This document shows positions 1 through 9,029 of a stretch of 44,090 nucleotides of DNA, in pieces. The DNA is from Pseudomonas graminis (GTDB lineage Bacteria > Pseudomonadota > Gammaproteobacteria > Pseudomonadales > Pseudomonadaceae), in the NCBI RefSeq assembly GCF_900111735.1, contig NZ_FOHW01000041.1, positions 1-44,090 on the forward strand, read 5' to 3'. The position numbers and the translations under genes were made by a program. Under the pieces are notes generated by a model that saw only the letters and a program-made list of their open reading frames with translations, made no database searches and was not told the origin of the DNA. Numbering within the stretch: the first letter of the stretch is position 1; each line of letters opens with the position of its first letter.

Positions 1-320
1 AGTGGGACCGGCTTCAGCCGGGAAGAGGCCAGCGCGTTCGACATCACCTTTGCAGCGTGACAACCGACGCCTTCCCGGCCAAAGCCAGTCCCACTGGATG
101 AACGCGTGCTGTCAGTGGGACCGGCTTCAGCCGGGAAGAGGCCAGCGTGTTCGACATCACCTTTGCGGCGTGACATCTGACGCCTTCCCGGCTAAAGCCA
201 GTCCCACTGGATGAATGCGTGCTGTCAGTAGGACCGGCTTCAGCCGGGAAGAGGCCAGCGCGTTGGACATCACTTTTGCAGTGTGACAACCGACGCCTTC
301 CCGGCTAAAGCCAGTCCTAC
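1..320. repeat. Three tandem 113-bp units of paired inverted REPs
   Basis: Units begin at 1, 114 and 227, an exact 113-bp period. Each has a forward REP (GGACCGGCTTCAGCCGGGAAG) and, after about 45 bp, its inverted partner (CTTCCCGGCTAAAGCCAGTC), so each unit can fold into a long hairpin pair. Differences between units are few, which suggests recent tandem duplication. A degenerate copy (GAGACCGGCGCTTCAGCGCGC) follows near 341-362, and I see no gene in the rest up to 464. The same REP family recurs at 43768-44077. Confidence 0.9.
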
Positions 321-464
321 GGGTGTACGCGGTCGGTCAGTGAGACCGGCGCTTCAGCGCGCAAGAAAGTGTACGGGTCGAATAAACCCCATTTGTAACT
401 GACGCCAGCGCCGCGGACATTTCTAGAATCAGTCCCACAATAAACGACTGTACTAGAGCCTTTC

Positions 465-1364
465 ATGCCTGCCGCCCGCCGTTTTCCCCTGCTGCTCATT
501 GGGGCCTTTTTCGCGCTTTATGTGATCTGGGGCTCAACCTATCTCGCCATTCGCATCGGCATCGAAACCTGGCCTCCGCTGATGATGGCCGGGGTGCGCT
601 TCACTATCGCCGGTTCCATCCTGTTTGCCTTCATGCGCTTTCGTGGCGCGCCGATGCCCACCTGGAAACAGTGGAAATCCGCAGCAATGATCGGCTTTCT
701 GTTACTCGCCTGCGGCAATGGCGGCGTGACCCTCGCAGAGCACGCAGGCGTTGCCTCCGGCGTCGCGGCACTGGCCGTCGCCGTGGTGCCGTTGTTCACT
801 TTGCTGTTCGGCCTGATCTGGGGCCATCGCAACACCGGCCTTGAGTGGGCCGGCATTTTGCTCGGCCTCGTCGGCATTTCCTTGCTCAACCTCGGCTCGA
901 ACCTGCAGGCCAGCCCCATGGGCGCCGCGCTGGTGATCTTCGCCGCCGCGACCTGGGCGTTCGGTTCGGTATGGAGCCGCTACCTGCCATTGCCCGCCGG
1001 ACCCATGGCCAGCGCCTGCGAAATGCTGGTGGCCGGCGCCGTGCTGTTGCTGGGCAGCTTCATCAGCGGCGAACGCATGACCCAATCCCCCGGCCTGTCC
1101 GGCTGGCTGGTGATGGCGTATCTGGTGGTGTTCGGCTCCATCGTCGCGTTCAGCTCATACATGTACCTGCTGAAGAACGTACGGCCTGCCGCCGCGACCA
1201 GCTATTGCTACGTCAACCCGGCGGTGGCGGTGTTGCTGGGCGTGTTGTTCGCTGGCGAACACATCGGCTGGGCGGAAGGTGCGGCGATGGCGGTGATCAT
1301 CAGCGCCGTCGTGCTCATCGGCCTGCCGCAGTGGCGCAAGCAGAAACCGTTGCAGAAAGGGTAA
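465..1364 (+). CDS. yedA: YedA-like drug/metabolite exporter (EamA/DMT family)
   Basis: A 299-residue inner-membrane protein with about ten hydrophobic segments arranged as two EamA repeats, the usual length for the DMT superfamily. The N-terminal signature ALYVIWGSTYLAIRIG and the following WPPLMMAGVRF closely match E. coli YedA as I recall it, as do AEHAGVASGVAAL, WAFGSVWSRYLPLP and ATSYCYVNPAVAVLLG. The family is thought to export small metabolites or amino-acid-like compounds, but the YedA substrate is not established. The ATG at 465 places the first transmembrane segment at residues 8-28. The gene is monocistronic or read into rhlE 60 bp downstream. No link to the polysaccharide locus is visible. 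Confidence 0.9.
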   Translation: MPAARRFPLLLIGAFFALYVIWGSTYLAIRIGIETWPPLMMAGVRFTIAGSILFAFMRFRGAPMPTWKQWKSAAMIGFLLLACGNGGVTLAEHAGVASGVAALAVAVVPLFTLLFGLIWGHRNTGLEWAGILLGLVGISLLNLGSNLQASPMGAALVIFAAATWAFGSVWSRYLPLPAGPMASACEMLVAGAVLLLGSFISGERMTQSPGLSGWLVMAYLVVFGSIVAFSSYMYLLKNVRPAAATSYCYVNPAVAVLLGVLFAGEHIGWAEGAAMAVIISAVVLIGLPQWRKQKPLQKG

Positions 1365-1424
1365 ACTGCGCGCCATTGTCTTCTACAGACTCTTGTGCGC
1401 TGACCTTTTTCCAACGGTACTGAA

Positions 1425-2762
<1,338 letters not shown>

Positions 2763-2958
2763 GGCACCTTGAATCCCCTGTAGCAATAATGGACGTTGCC
2801 GTTAAAATGCGGTCTGTTCATTTCGTTGATCGTCGGCACCTGTGTTCGGACCTGTCCGACAGTCGATTCGCACAAGAGGCTGACCATTTTCGGGCGCCCT
2901 TGCTTTCCATGGACCCGGCAGCGCGCAATGTTGCCAACAATCAGGGTATGAAATTCGC

Positions 2959-4035
2959 GTGAAGATCTTAGTTACTGGCGGCGCAGGCTTCATCGGCTCA
3001 GCAGTCGTACGGCACATCATTGCCAACACCACCGATTCGGTCGTCAACGTCGACAAGCTGACTTACGCGGGTAACCTCGAGTCGCTGCAAACAGTTGACC
3101 AGAACGAGCGCTATGCCTTCGAACACGTCGACATCTGCAACCGCGAAGACCTTGATCGTGTATTCCGCGAACATCAGCCGGATGCCGTGATGCACCTGGC
3201 GGCCGAGTCCCATGTTGACCGCTCCATCAGCGGGCCGTCCGAGTTCATTCAGACCAACATCATCGGCACTTACGTGTTGCTTGAAGCCGCACGCGGTTAT
3301 TGGTCAGCGCTGGACGAGAGCCGGAAGTCTGCATTCCGTTTTCACCACATTTCGACTGACGAAGTGTACGGCGATCTCCATGGGCCAGAAGATCTCTTCA
3401 CCGAGACCACCCCGTATCAGCCAAGCTCCCCGTATTCGGCGAGCAAGGCGAGCTCCGACCACCTCGTCCGCGCCTGGGCTCGCACCTATGGCCTGCCGAC
3501 GCTGGTCACCAACTGCTCGAACAACTACGGGCCGTTCCACTTCCCCGAGAAGCTGATCCCGTTGGTAATCCTCAACGCGCTGGAAGGCAAGCCCCTGCCG
3601 ATCTATGGCAAAGGCGACCAGATCCGCGACTGGCTGTTCGTTGAAGATCACGCCCGTGCGCTGTACAAGGTCGTTACCGAAGGCGTAGTGGGCGAGACCT
3701 ACAACATCGGCGGTCACAACGAGAAACAGAACATCGAAGTCGTGCGCACCGTTTGTGCATTGCTCGACGAATTGCGTCCTGATTCAGCGTTCCGTCCTCA
3801 CGTGGAGTTGCTGACCTACGTTCAAGACCGTCCCGGCCACGATCTGCGTTACGCGATCGATGCCAGCAAGATTCAGCGCGAGCTGGGCTGGGTTCCCGAA
3901 GAAACCTTCGAGTCGGGCATCCGCAAAACGGTGCAGTGGTACCTCGACAATCCTGAGTGGGTAGCGCACGTCAAAAGCGGCAGCTACCAGCAATGGATCG
4001 ACAAGAACTACGCCGCGCGCGCTGACAAGGCATGA
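2959..4035 (+). CDS. rfbB: dTDP-glucose 4,6-dehydratase
   Basis: 358 residues, the normal length for RmlB/RfbB. The extended SDR fold is shown by the N-terminal NAD-binding loop TGGAGFIGS (residues 6-14), the catalytic STDEVYGDL segment and YSASKASSDHL with the YxxxK pair. It converts dTDP-glucose to dTDP-4-keto-6-deoxyglucose, step 2 of dTDP-L-rhamnose synthesis, in the cytosol. The start is GTG at 2959, chosen because the Rossmann strand KILVTGG begins directly after it; an AGGG about 12 bp upstream is a weak ribosome site. The stop overlaps the start of rfbD (ATGA), so the rfbBDA genes form a translationally coupled operon. Confidence 0.97.
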   Translation: MKILVTGGAGFIGSAVVRHIIANTTDSVVNVDKLTYAGNLESLQTVDQNERYAFEHVDICNREDLDRVFREHQPDAVMHLAAESHVDRSISGPSEFIQTNIIGTYVLLEAARGYWSALDESRKSAFRFHHISTDEVYGDLHGPEDLFTETTPYQPSSPYSASKASSDHLVRAWARTYGLPTLVTNCSNNYGPFHFPEKLIPLVILNALEGKPLPIYGKGDQIRDWLFVEDHARALYKVVTEGVVGETYNIGGHNEKQNIEVVRTVCALLDELRPDSAFRPHVELLTYVQDRPGHDLRYAIDASKIQRELGWVPEETFESGIRKTVQWYLDNPEWVAHVKSGSYQQWIDKNYAARADKA

Positions 4036-4937
4036 AGATTCTTCTGCTGGGTAAAAACGGACAGGTCGGCTGGGAGTTGCAACGCGCGTTGAGTGTGTTG
4101 GATGAGGTAATTGCACTTGATCGCCATCCGGCTGCCACCCCCTACGGCACGCTGGTAGGCGATTTGTCGGACCTAGCCGGTCTGCGCGAAGCCATTCGCA
4201 GCGTGTCGCCGCAGGTCATCGTCAATGCTGCTGCTTACACCGCTGTGGACAAAGCCGAAAGCGAGCGCGAACTGGCGCACACGATCAACGCGTTGGCGAG
4301 CCAGGTGATGGCTGAAGAAGCGCAGCGGCTCGACGCGCTGCTGGTGCATTACTCGACCGACTACGTGTTCGACGGCAGTGGCATGACGCCGTGGAAGGAG
4401 ACCGACACCGTCGCGCCGGTCAATTACTACGGCGCTACCAAGCTGGAGGGCGAACAGTTGATTGTCGCTTCGGGCTGCAAGCATCTGATATTCCGCACCA
4501 GTTGGGTGTATGGGGCGCGTGGCAACAATTTCGCCAAAACGATGCTGAGACTGGCCAAAGATCGGCCGTCGCTGAACGTGATTGCCGATCAGATCGGTGT
4601 GCCAACAGGCGCCGATTTGCTGGCGGACGTCGCCGTTGCGGCGGTGCAGCAAGCCTTGGTACGTCCCGAGCTGTGTGGCATTTACCATCTGGCGCCGACA
4701 GGTGAAACGTCCTGGCACGCCTACGCCAGCTATGTCATCGACTTCGCGCGAGCCAACGGCGAGGTGCTTGCAGTCGAGACGATCAACCCCATTCCAACCA
4801 CCGACTACCCGACCCCTGCGAGCCGTCCGCTGAACTCACGTCTTGTAACGGACAAGCTCCGCAACGCCTTCTCTCTACACTTGCCGGATTGGCAAAGTGG
4901 CGTAACCCGCATGCTCATGGAAGCTCTGAACAAATGA
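4032..4937 (+). CDS. rfbD: dTDP-4-dehydrorhamnose reductase
   Basis: 301 residues, the normal RmlD length. The N-terminal GKNGQVGWEL is the NADPH-binding loop, and VNAAAYTAVDKAE, STDYVFDG and YYGATKLEGE (YxxxK) are RmlD signatures. It reduces dTDP-4-keto-L-rhamnose to dTDP-L-rhamnose, the last step of the pathway. The gene overlaps rfbB by four bases at its start and rfbA by four bases at its end (both ATGA), so all three proteins should be made in balanced amounts. The epimerase for the step before it, rfbC, is not next in the operon but lies 11 kb away on the other strand. Confidence 0.97.
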   Translation: MKILLLGKNGQVGWELQRALSVLDEVIALDRHPAATPYGTLVGDLSDLAGLREAIRSVSPQVIVNAAAYTAVDKAESERELAHTINALASQVMAEEAQRLDALLVHYSTDYVFDGSGMTPWKETDTVAPVNYYGATKLEGEQLIVASGCKHLIFRTSWVYGARGNNFAKTMLRLAKDRPSLNVIADQIGVPTGADLLADVAVAAVQQALVRPELCGIYHLAPTGETSWHAYASYVIDFARANGEVLAVETINPIPTTDYPTPASRPLNSRLVTDKLRNAFSLHLPDWQSGVTRMLMEALNK

Positions 4938-5824
4938 ACAAGACCAATCGTAAAGGAATCATCCTGGCTGGCGGCTCCGGCACGCGTCTGCACCCCCTGA
5001 CCCTGGGCGTTTCCAAGCAGATGCTGCCGATTTACGACAAACCGATGATTTTCTACCCGCTGTCGGTTCTGATGCTGGCCGGCATGCGCGAAATCCTGAT
5101 CATCTCGACACCTGAAGATTTGCCGAGCTTCCGCAAATTGCTAGGCGATGGTAGCCAATACGGCATTGAACTGACCTACGCCGAACAGCCTAGCCCGGAT
5201 GGCCTGGCCCAAGCCTTCATCATTGGCGAGGAGTTCATCGGCAAAGACCCTTGCTGCCTGATCCTGGGCGACAACATCTTCTACGGCCAACACTTCTCGG
5301 ACAATCTGCGCGCAGCGGGCGAGCAGACCGAAGGTGCAACCGTGTTCGGCTACCACGTCAATGACCCAGAGCGTTTTGGTGTGGTTGAGTTCGACAAAGA
5401 CGGCCGTGCACTGAGCATTGAAGAAAAACCAGCCGCGCCGAAATCAAGCTATGCGGTGACAGGTTTGTATTTCTACGACAACCAGGTTGTCGAGATTGCG
5501 AAAAATATCAAACCGTCCGAGCGCGGCGAGCTTGAAATCACCGACGTCAACCGTGCCTACCTTGAGCAGAAAAGTCTGACCGTGCAAATGCTGGGTCGCG
5601 GCTTCGCCTGGCTGGATACCGGCACACACGAGTCGCTGCTTGAAGCGAGCCATTTCGTCCACACCATCGAACAGCGCCAAGGCTGGAAGGTGGCGTGTTT
5701 GGAAGAGATCGGTTACGCCAACGGCTGGATCACCAAAGAACAGGTTGCTTCCCAAGCCAATAAGCTGAAGAAAACCGGTTACGGCCAGTACCTGCAAAAG
5801 ATGCTGGATCACGGCAACGCGTGA
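4934..5824 (+). CDS. rfbA: glucose-1-phosphate thymidylyltransferase
   Basis: 296 residues from the ATG at 4934, which overlaps the rfbD stop. The frame stays open further upstream, but that extension (15 residues) lies inside rfbD and is not conserved-looking. Signatures: LAGGSGTRLHPLT (nucleotide-binding G-rich loop), KQMLPIYDKPMIFYPL, ILGDNIFYG and WLDTGTHESL. The enzyme makes dTDP-glucose from dTTP and glucose-1-phosphate, step 1 of dTDP-rhamnose synthesis, and is normally feedback-inhibited by dTDP-L-rhamnose. It is the last gene of the tightly overlapping rfbBDA set; the glycosyltransferase gene follows after 31 bp and is probably co-transcribed. Confidence 0.97.
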   Translation: MNKTNRKGIILAGGSGTRLHPLTLGVSKQMLPIYDKPMIFYPLSVLMLAGMREILIISTPEDLPSFRKLLGDGSQYGIELTYAEQPSPDGLAQAFIIGEEFIGKDPCCLILGDNIFYGQHFSDNLRAAGEQTEGATVFGYHVNDPERFGVVEFDKDGRALSIEEKPAAPKSSYAVTGLYFYDNQVVEIAKNIKPSERGELEITDVNRAYLEQKSLTVQMLGRGFAWLDTGTHESLLEASHFVHTIEQRQGWKVACLEEIGYANGWITKEQVASQANKLKKTGYGQYLQKMLDHGNA

Positions 5825-5855
5825 TGGACCTTTGACCGAATAGGCTGCAAACAGC

Positions 5856-6794
5856 ATGTCTTTTGAGTTACCCGAAGTCGCTGTGCTGTTGGCTGCCTAT
5901 AACGGCATGTCGTGGATAGAGGAGCAGCTAGCCTCTATCCTCGCGCAGACCAATGTCCACGTCAGCATCTACATCAGCGTCGACCCCTCGACCGACGGCA
6001 CCGAAGGCTGGTGCGCCGAATACGCAGCGACTCACCCGAACGTAACGTTGCTCCCGCCTGCTGGACCATTCAAGGGCGCTGCGCGTAACTTCTTCCGCCT
6101 GATACGCGATGTCGATTTCAGTGAATACGACTTCGTATCCTTCTCCGACCAGGACGACATCTGGTATCCCGACAAGCTCGAACGTGCGATTGCAAAGCTT
6201 CGCTCGGACGACGTCGATGGATACTCCAGCAATGTTGTTGCCTTCTGGCCCAATGGCCGCCGAATGCGTGTAGACAAGGCACAGCCTCAAGTCCAATGGG
6301 ATTACCTCTTCGAAGCAGCGGGGCCGGGATGCACTTATGTGCTCAAGCCAGCGCTTGCGGCTGGGTTCAAGAAGCTGATTCTGGACGAGTGGAAGAGGGT
6401 GCAAGAGGTCGCGTTGCATGACTGGTTTTGCTACGCGTATGCGCGGAGTCATGGGTTTAAGTGGTTTATCGATCCGGTTCCAGGGATGGATTATCGGCAG
6501 CATGCGGGGAATCAGGTTGGCGTGAATGCTGGATTCAGGACAGCAGTCGCCCGGGCAAAGAAAGCCCTGGACGGTTGGTGGTTCGAGCAGGTCCGGTTGG
6601 TAGCTTCACTCACTCGAATCGGGGTACCGAATATGGAGGCTGATGAATCCGAATCTGACCTTTCGATCCTGCGCATTATTTCCAACGTTAGGCAGTATCG
6701 CAGGCGTCCGAGGGATCGAGTGGCGCTCTTGCTTATCTGTGCATGTCAAATAGCGACCTCGCTCAACACGGAGCCGACGTCAGCTAGGGATTAG
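5856..6794 (+). CDS. family 2 glycosyltransferase, rhamnosyltransferase-like
   Basis: 312 residues. The GT-A fold starts at VAVLLAAYNGMSWIEEQL, followed by SVDPSTDGT and SFSDQDDIWYPDKLER, whose DQDD is the nucleotide-sugar/metal-binding acidic motif. HDWFCYAYA and MDYRQHAGNQVGVNA are the conserved C-terminal segments of rhamnosyltransferase-type GT2 enzymes. With rfbBDA directly upstream, dTDP-L-rhamnose is the likely donor; the acceptor is unknown. It is a paralogue of the gene at 17205-18194, sharing FSDQDD(I/V)W, DKLER, HDW and DYRQH.GN. The last third of the gene is AT-richer than its start, so the composition break bordering the downstream island begins inside it. Confidence 0.85.
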   Translation: MSFELPEVAVLLAAYNGMSWIEEQLASILAQTNVHVSIYISVDPSTDGTEGWCAEYAATHPNVTLLPPAGPFKGAARNFFRLIRDVDFSEYDFVSFSDQDDIWYPDKLERAIAKLRSDDVDGYSSNVVAFWPNGRRMRVDKAQPQVQWDYLFEAAGPGCTYVLKPALAAGFKKLILDEWKRVQEVALHDWFCYAYARSHGFKWFIDPVPGMDYRQHAGNQVGVNAGFRTAVARAKKALDGWWFEQVRLVASLTRIGVPNMEADESESDLSILRIISNVRQYRRRPRDRVALLLICACQIATSLNTEPTSARD

Positions 6795-6974
6795 GTCTGA
6801 CGATTACCAGCAAAAGAGTATTGTAGTGCTATGCCTACATGAAAAGCAGATCTCAGCGACAGAGCTGATATCAGACCCTTGAGGCAATGAGATCTGCCGA
6901 AGTCTAGTCTGGTGATGAATTTCTCAAGCTATTTTGAGAGAGCCCAGTCTTCAAGAGGAACAGAGAGTAAATAT

Positions 6975-7568
6975 ATGAGTAACAATCTTACCGTCCAGTC
7001 TGTCTCTACGTCCCGCGAAGCTCGGGGATCGCAAAAGAAGCAAAAGCCCGTTGTCTTCTGGTTCACTGGCCTTAGCGGATCCGGAAAGTCGTCTCTGGCC
7101 GATGCATTAGAGCGGAGGCTCGTAGTGAACGGTTTTCATACGTATCTTCTTGATGGAGATAATGTTCGATTGGGACTCTGTAAAGATCTTGGATTTAGCG
7201 CAGCAGATCGTGAAGAGAATATAAGGAGGGTGTCTGAAGTTGCAAATCTGCTATTAGATGCAGGTTTGATTGTTTTAACATCCTTCATCTCTCCTTTTCA
7301 GCGCGACCGGGATCTCGCGCGCAGCGTGATTGGTGATCAGAACCTCATCGAGGTTTACATGGCTACCCCTTTGATTGAATGCGAGAGAAGGGATCCGAAA
7401 GGATTGTACAAAAAAGCTCGACAAGGATTAATTAAGGACTTTACCGGTATTGACTCGCCATATGAGGCACCCACTGATCCGGATATTATAATAGATACTA
7501 TTACTCATTCTATAGAAGAAGGCGTTGATCAGGTCATGGCATACTTAGAAGCGTGGCGATCGAAGTGA
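6975..7568 (+). CDS. cysC: adenylyl-sulfate (APS) kinase
   Basis: 197 residues from the ATG at 6975; an upstream in-frame GTG at 6912 would add 21 unremarkable residues. Walker A is GLSGSGKSS (32-40), followed by LLDGDNVRLGL, REENIRRV, FISPFQRDR, KGLYKKAR and GIDSPYE, all hallmarks of stand-alone CysC. The enzyme phosphorylates APS to PAPS, the sulfate donor for sulfotransferases. In Pseudomonas, housekeeping APS kinase activity is usually fused to CysN, so a separate low-GC copy in a glycan locus suggests a dedicated PAPS supply. The likely consumer is the sulfotransferase domain of the protein at 9030-14003. No ATP sulfurylase gene is present in the window. The gene overlaps the next one by 16 bp. 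Confidence 0.93.
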   Translation: MSNNLTVQSVSTSREARGSQKKQKPVVFWFTGLSGSGKSSLADALERRLVVNGFHTYLLDGDNVRLGLCKDLGFSAADREENIRRVSEVANLLLDAGLIVLTSFISPFQRDRDLARSVIGDQNLIEVYMATPLIECERRDPKGLYKKARQGLIKDFTGIDSPYEAPTDPDIIIDTITHSIEEGVDQVMAYLEAWRSK

Positions 7569-8950
7569 GCTGCTTAGTTATAATTGGTGGCGGTTTCAGT
7601 GGGGCTGTGGCTGCAGTGGAGTTTCTCAGAGTTGCGCCTCCGGGGTCTAAACTTATACTGATAAACCGCTCAGGAAAAATTGCGCGGGGCCTAGCTTACG
7701 GTACCGCCAGTGAGCACCATTTGCTTAATGTGCCCGCCGGTAATATGTCTGCGCTTGTTAGTGATGCGAACTCCTTTGTAGAGTACTGTAAGGGTTTAAT
7801 TCCAGCCACAGAGCCTGGCAGTTTTGTATCTCGCGCTACGTATGGTAGATATCTTGAGCAGTTGCTTGCCATTGCCGAGGAGCAGAGGATAACGGATGTA
7901 GAATGTGTCCGTGTAATAGATGAAGTAGTTGGGCTTACAAAAGAGAATGGCAGTGTATCGGTGCTGTTGAAAACCGGGCTAACACTAAAAGCTGATCACT
8001 TGCTATTAGCCTTTGGTAACTTTTCTCCAGTCGACCCAGTGGCTGTAGATAAGCAAGAGATGCGTGATTCATATATTAGTGATCCATGGGGCTCGGAAAT
8101 GGGCTCTGTGCGGTCAGAAGATGAAAAGGTTCTGCTGATAGGAAGCGGGTTGACAGCAGTTGACATGCTATTGACCCTTAAACGTGCTCATCCCAGCAGA
8201 AAGGTGGTGATGCTCTCGCGTCGAGGACTAACCCCATGTGGTCATCGAAAAAACGTACCGCATCATACCCCGCAGCCTCATGTCCAGGAGGAATTACTAA
8301 CATCGCAGCCGTCTGCGCGTGGCTATCTGAAAATTATTCGGAGAGCTGTAGCTCATGAGCCTAGCCAGTGGAGAGACTTACTCACAGCTTTGAGACCCAT
8401 CACCGCACAACTTTGGCAACGACTTCCTGAAGATGAAAAGAGAAGATTCGTTCGGCACGTCCAAGCGTACTGGGATGTCCACCGGCACCGCGTAGCGCCA
8501 GTGACGTTCGGTGAGTTCGAACAATATTCTTCAAGAGGCGAAGTGGAAATTATTGCTGGTAGATTGATATCCCTTACCCGTGAGCCAGACGGAGCGTCGG
8601 TACGGATACGGCGCCGAGGAAGTTCTGTAGAGGAGAAGCTTACCTTTGATAAGGTAATTAACTGTACCGGACCTTGTAATAATGTTTCAAGAACTAATGA
8701 TGAGTTTGTAAAGTTTCTCCTAGAGCAAAAGTTGATACTGCCGGATATATTAAAACTAGGGCTGGAGGTTGGAAGCGATTACCAAGTGTTGGATGGTAGT
8801 GGAAATGCTCAGCCTTGGCTTTCCTACGTAGGACCTATGTTGAAAGCTCAATTCTGGGAAGCTACTGCAGTCCCTGAGCTTAGAATCCACGCTAAAAATG
8901 TAGCGATGCACATAGCCAATCTATTCGATAATAAAAACCAAAAAAAATAA
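7553..8950 (+). CDS. FAD/NAD(P)-binding oxidoreductase of unknown substrate
   Basis: 465 residues. The N-terminal dinucleotide-binding loop is VIIGGGFSGA (about 8-17), then GLAYGTASEHHLLNVPAGN, characteristic of the NAD_binding_9 (PF13454) group as I recall it. A second Rossmann loop, LLIGSGLTAVDMLL, lies near residue 200, and VINCTGP marks the usual C-terminal FAD contact. The protein is probably a flavin-dependent oxidoreductase or monooxygenase-like enzyme; I cannot assign a substrate. The start is GTG, either 7553 or 7565; the latter gives a GTGA overlap with the cysC stop. Translational coupling to cysC suggests a shared pathway, perhaps sugar oxidation or sulfur handling in the glycan, but this is inference. 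It ends near a strong palindrome shared with the convergent gene. Confidence 0.75.
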   Translation: MAIEVSCLVIIGGGFSGAVAAVEFLRVAPPGSKLILINRSGKIARGLAYGTASEHHLLNVPAGNMSALVSDANSFVEYCKGLIPATEPGSFVSRATYGRYLEQLLAIAEEQRITDVECVRVIDEVVGLTKENGSVSVLLKTGLTLKADHLLLAFGNFSPVDPVAVDKQEMRDSYISDPWGSEMGSVRSEDEKVLLIGSGLTAVDMLLTLKRAHPSRKVVMLSRRGLTPCGHRKNVPHHTPQPHVQEELLTSQPSARGYLKIIRRAVAHEPSQWRDLLTALRPITAQLWQRLPEDEKRRFVRHVQAYWDVHRHRVAPVTFGEFEQYSSRGEVEIIAGRLISLTREPDGASVRIRRRGSSVEEKLTFDKVINCTGPCNNVSRTNDEFVKFLLEQKLILPDILKLGLEVGSDYQVLDGSGNAQPWLSYVGPMLKAQFWEATAVPELRIHAKNVAMHIANLFDNKNQKK

Positions 8951-8988
8951 CGGTACAGAATCGATATTTCAGTATGGGATCGCTAATT

Positions 8989-9021
8989 GGAGGCTAGTCG
9001 CCGGTTTGGCGACTAGCCTCC
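8989..9021. terminator. Bidirectional hairpin between convergent genes
   Basis: A perfect 14-bp stem (GGAGGCTAGTCGCC, loop GGTTT, GGCGACTAGCCTCC) sits in the 79-bp gap between the plus-strand oxidoreductase gene and the minus-strand giant glycosyltransferase gene. A T-rich ATAGTTTGTT follows on the plus strand, and the other flank is AT-rich, so it can end transcripts from both sides. Confidence 0.8.
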
Positions 9022-9029
9022 ATAGTTTG

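Noticed and set aside
2763..2958. Possible JUMPstart/ops element or promoter upstream of rfbB
   Set aside because: I looked for a GGCGGTAG-type ops core and a well-spaced -35/-10 pair and found neither with confidence.
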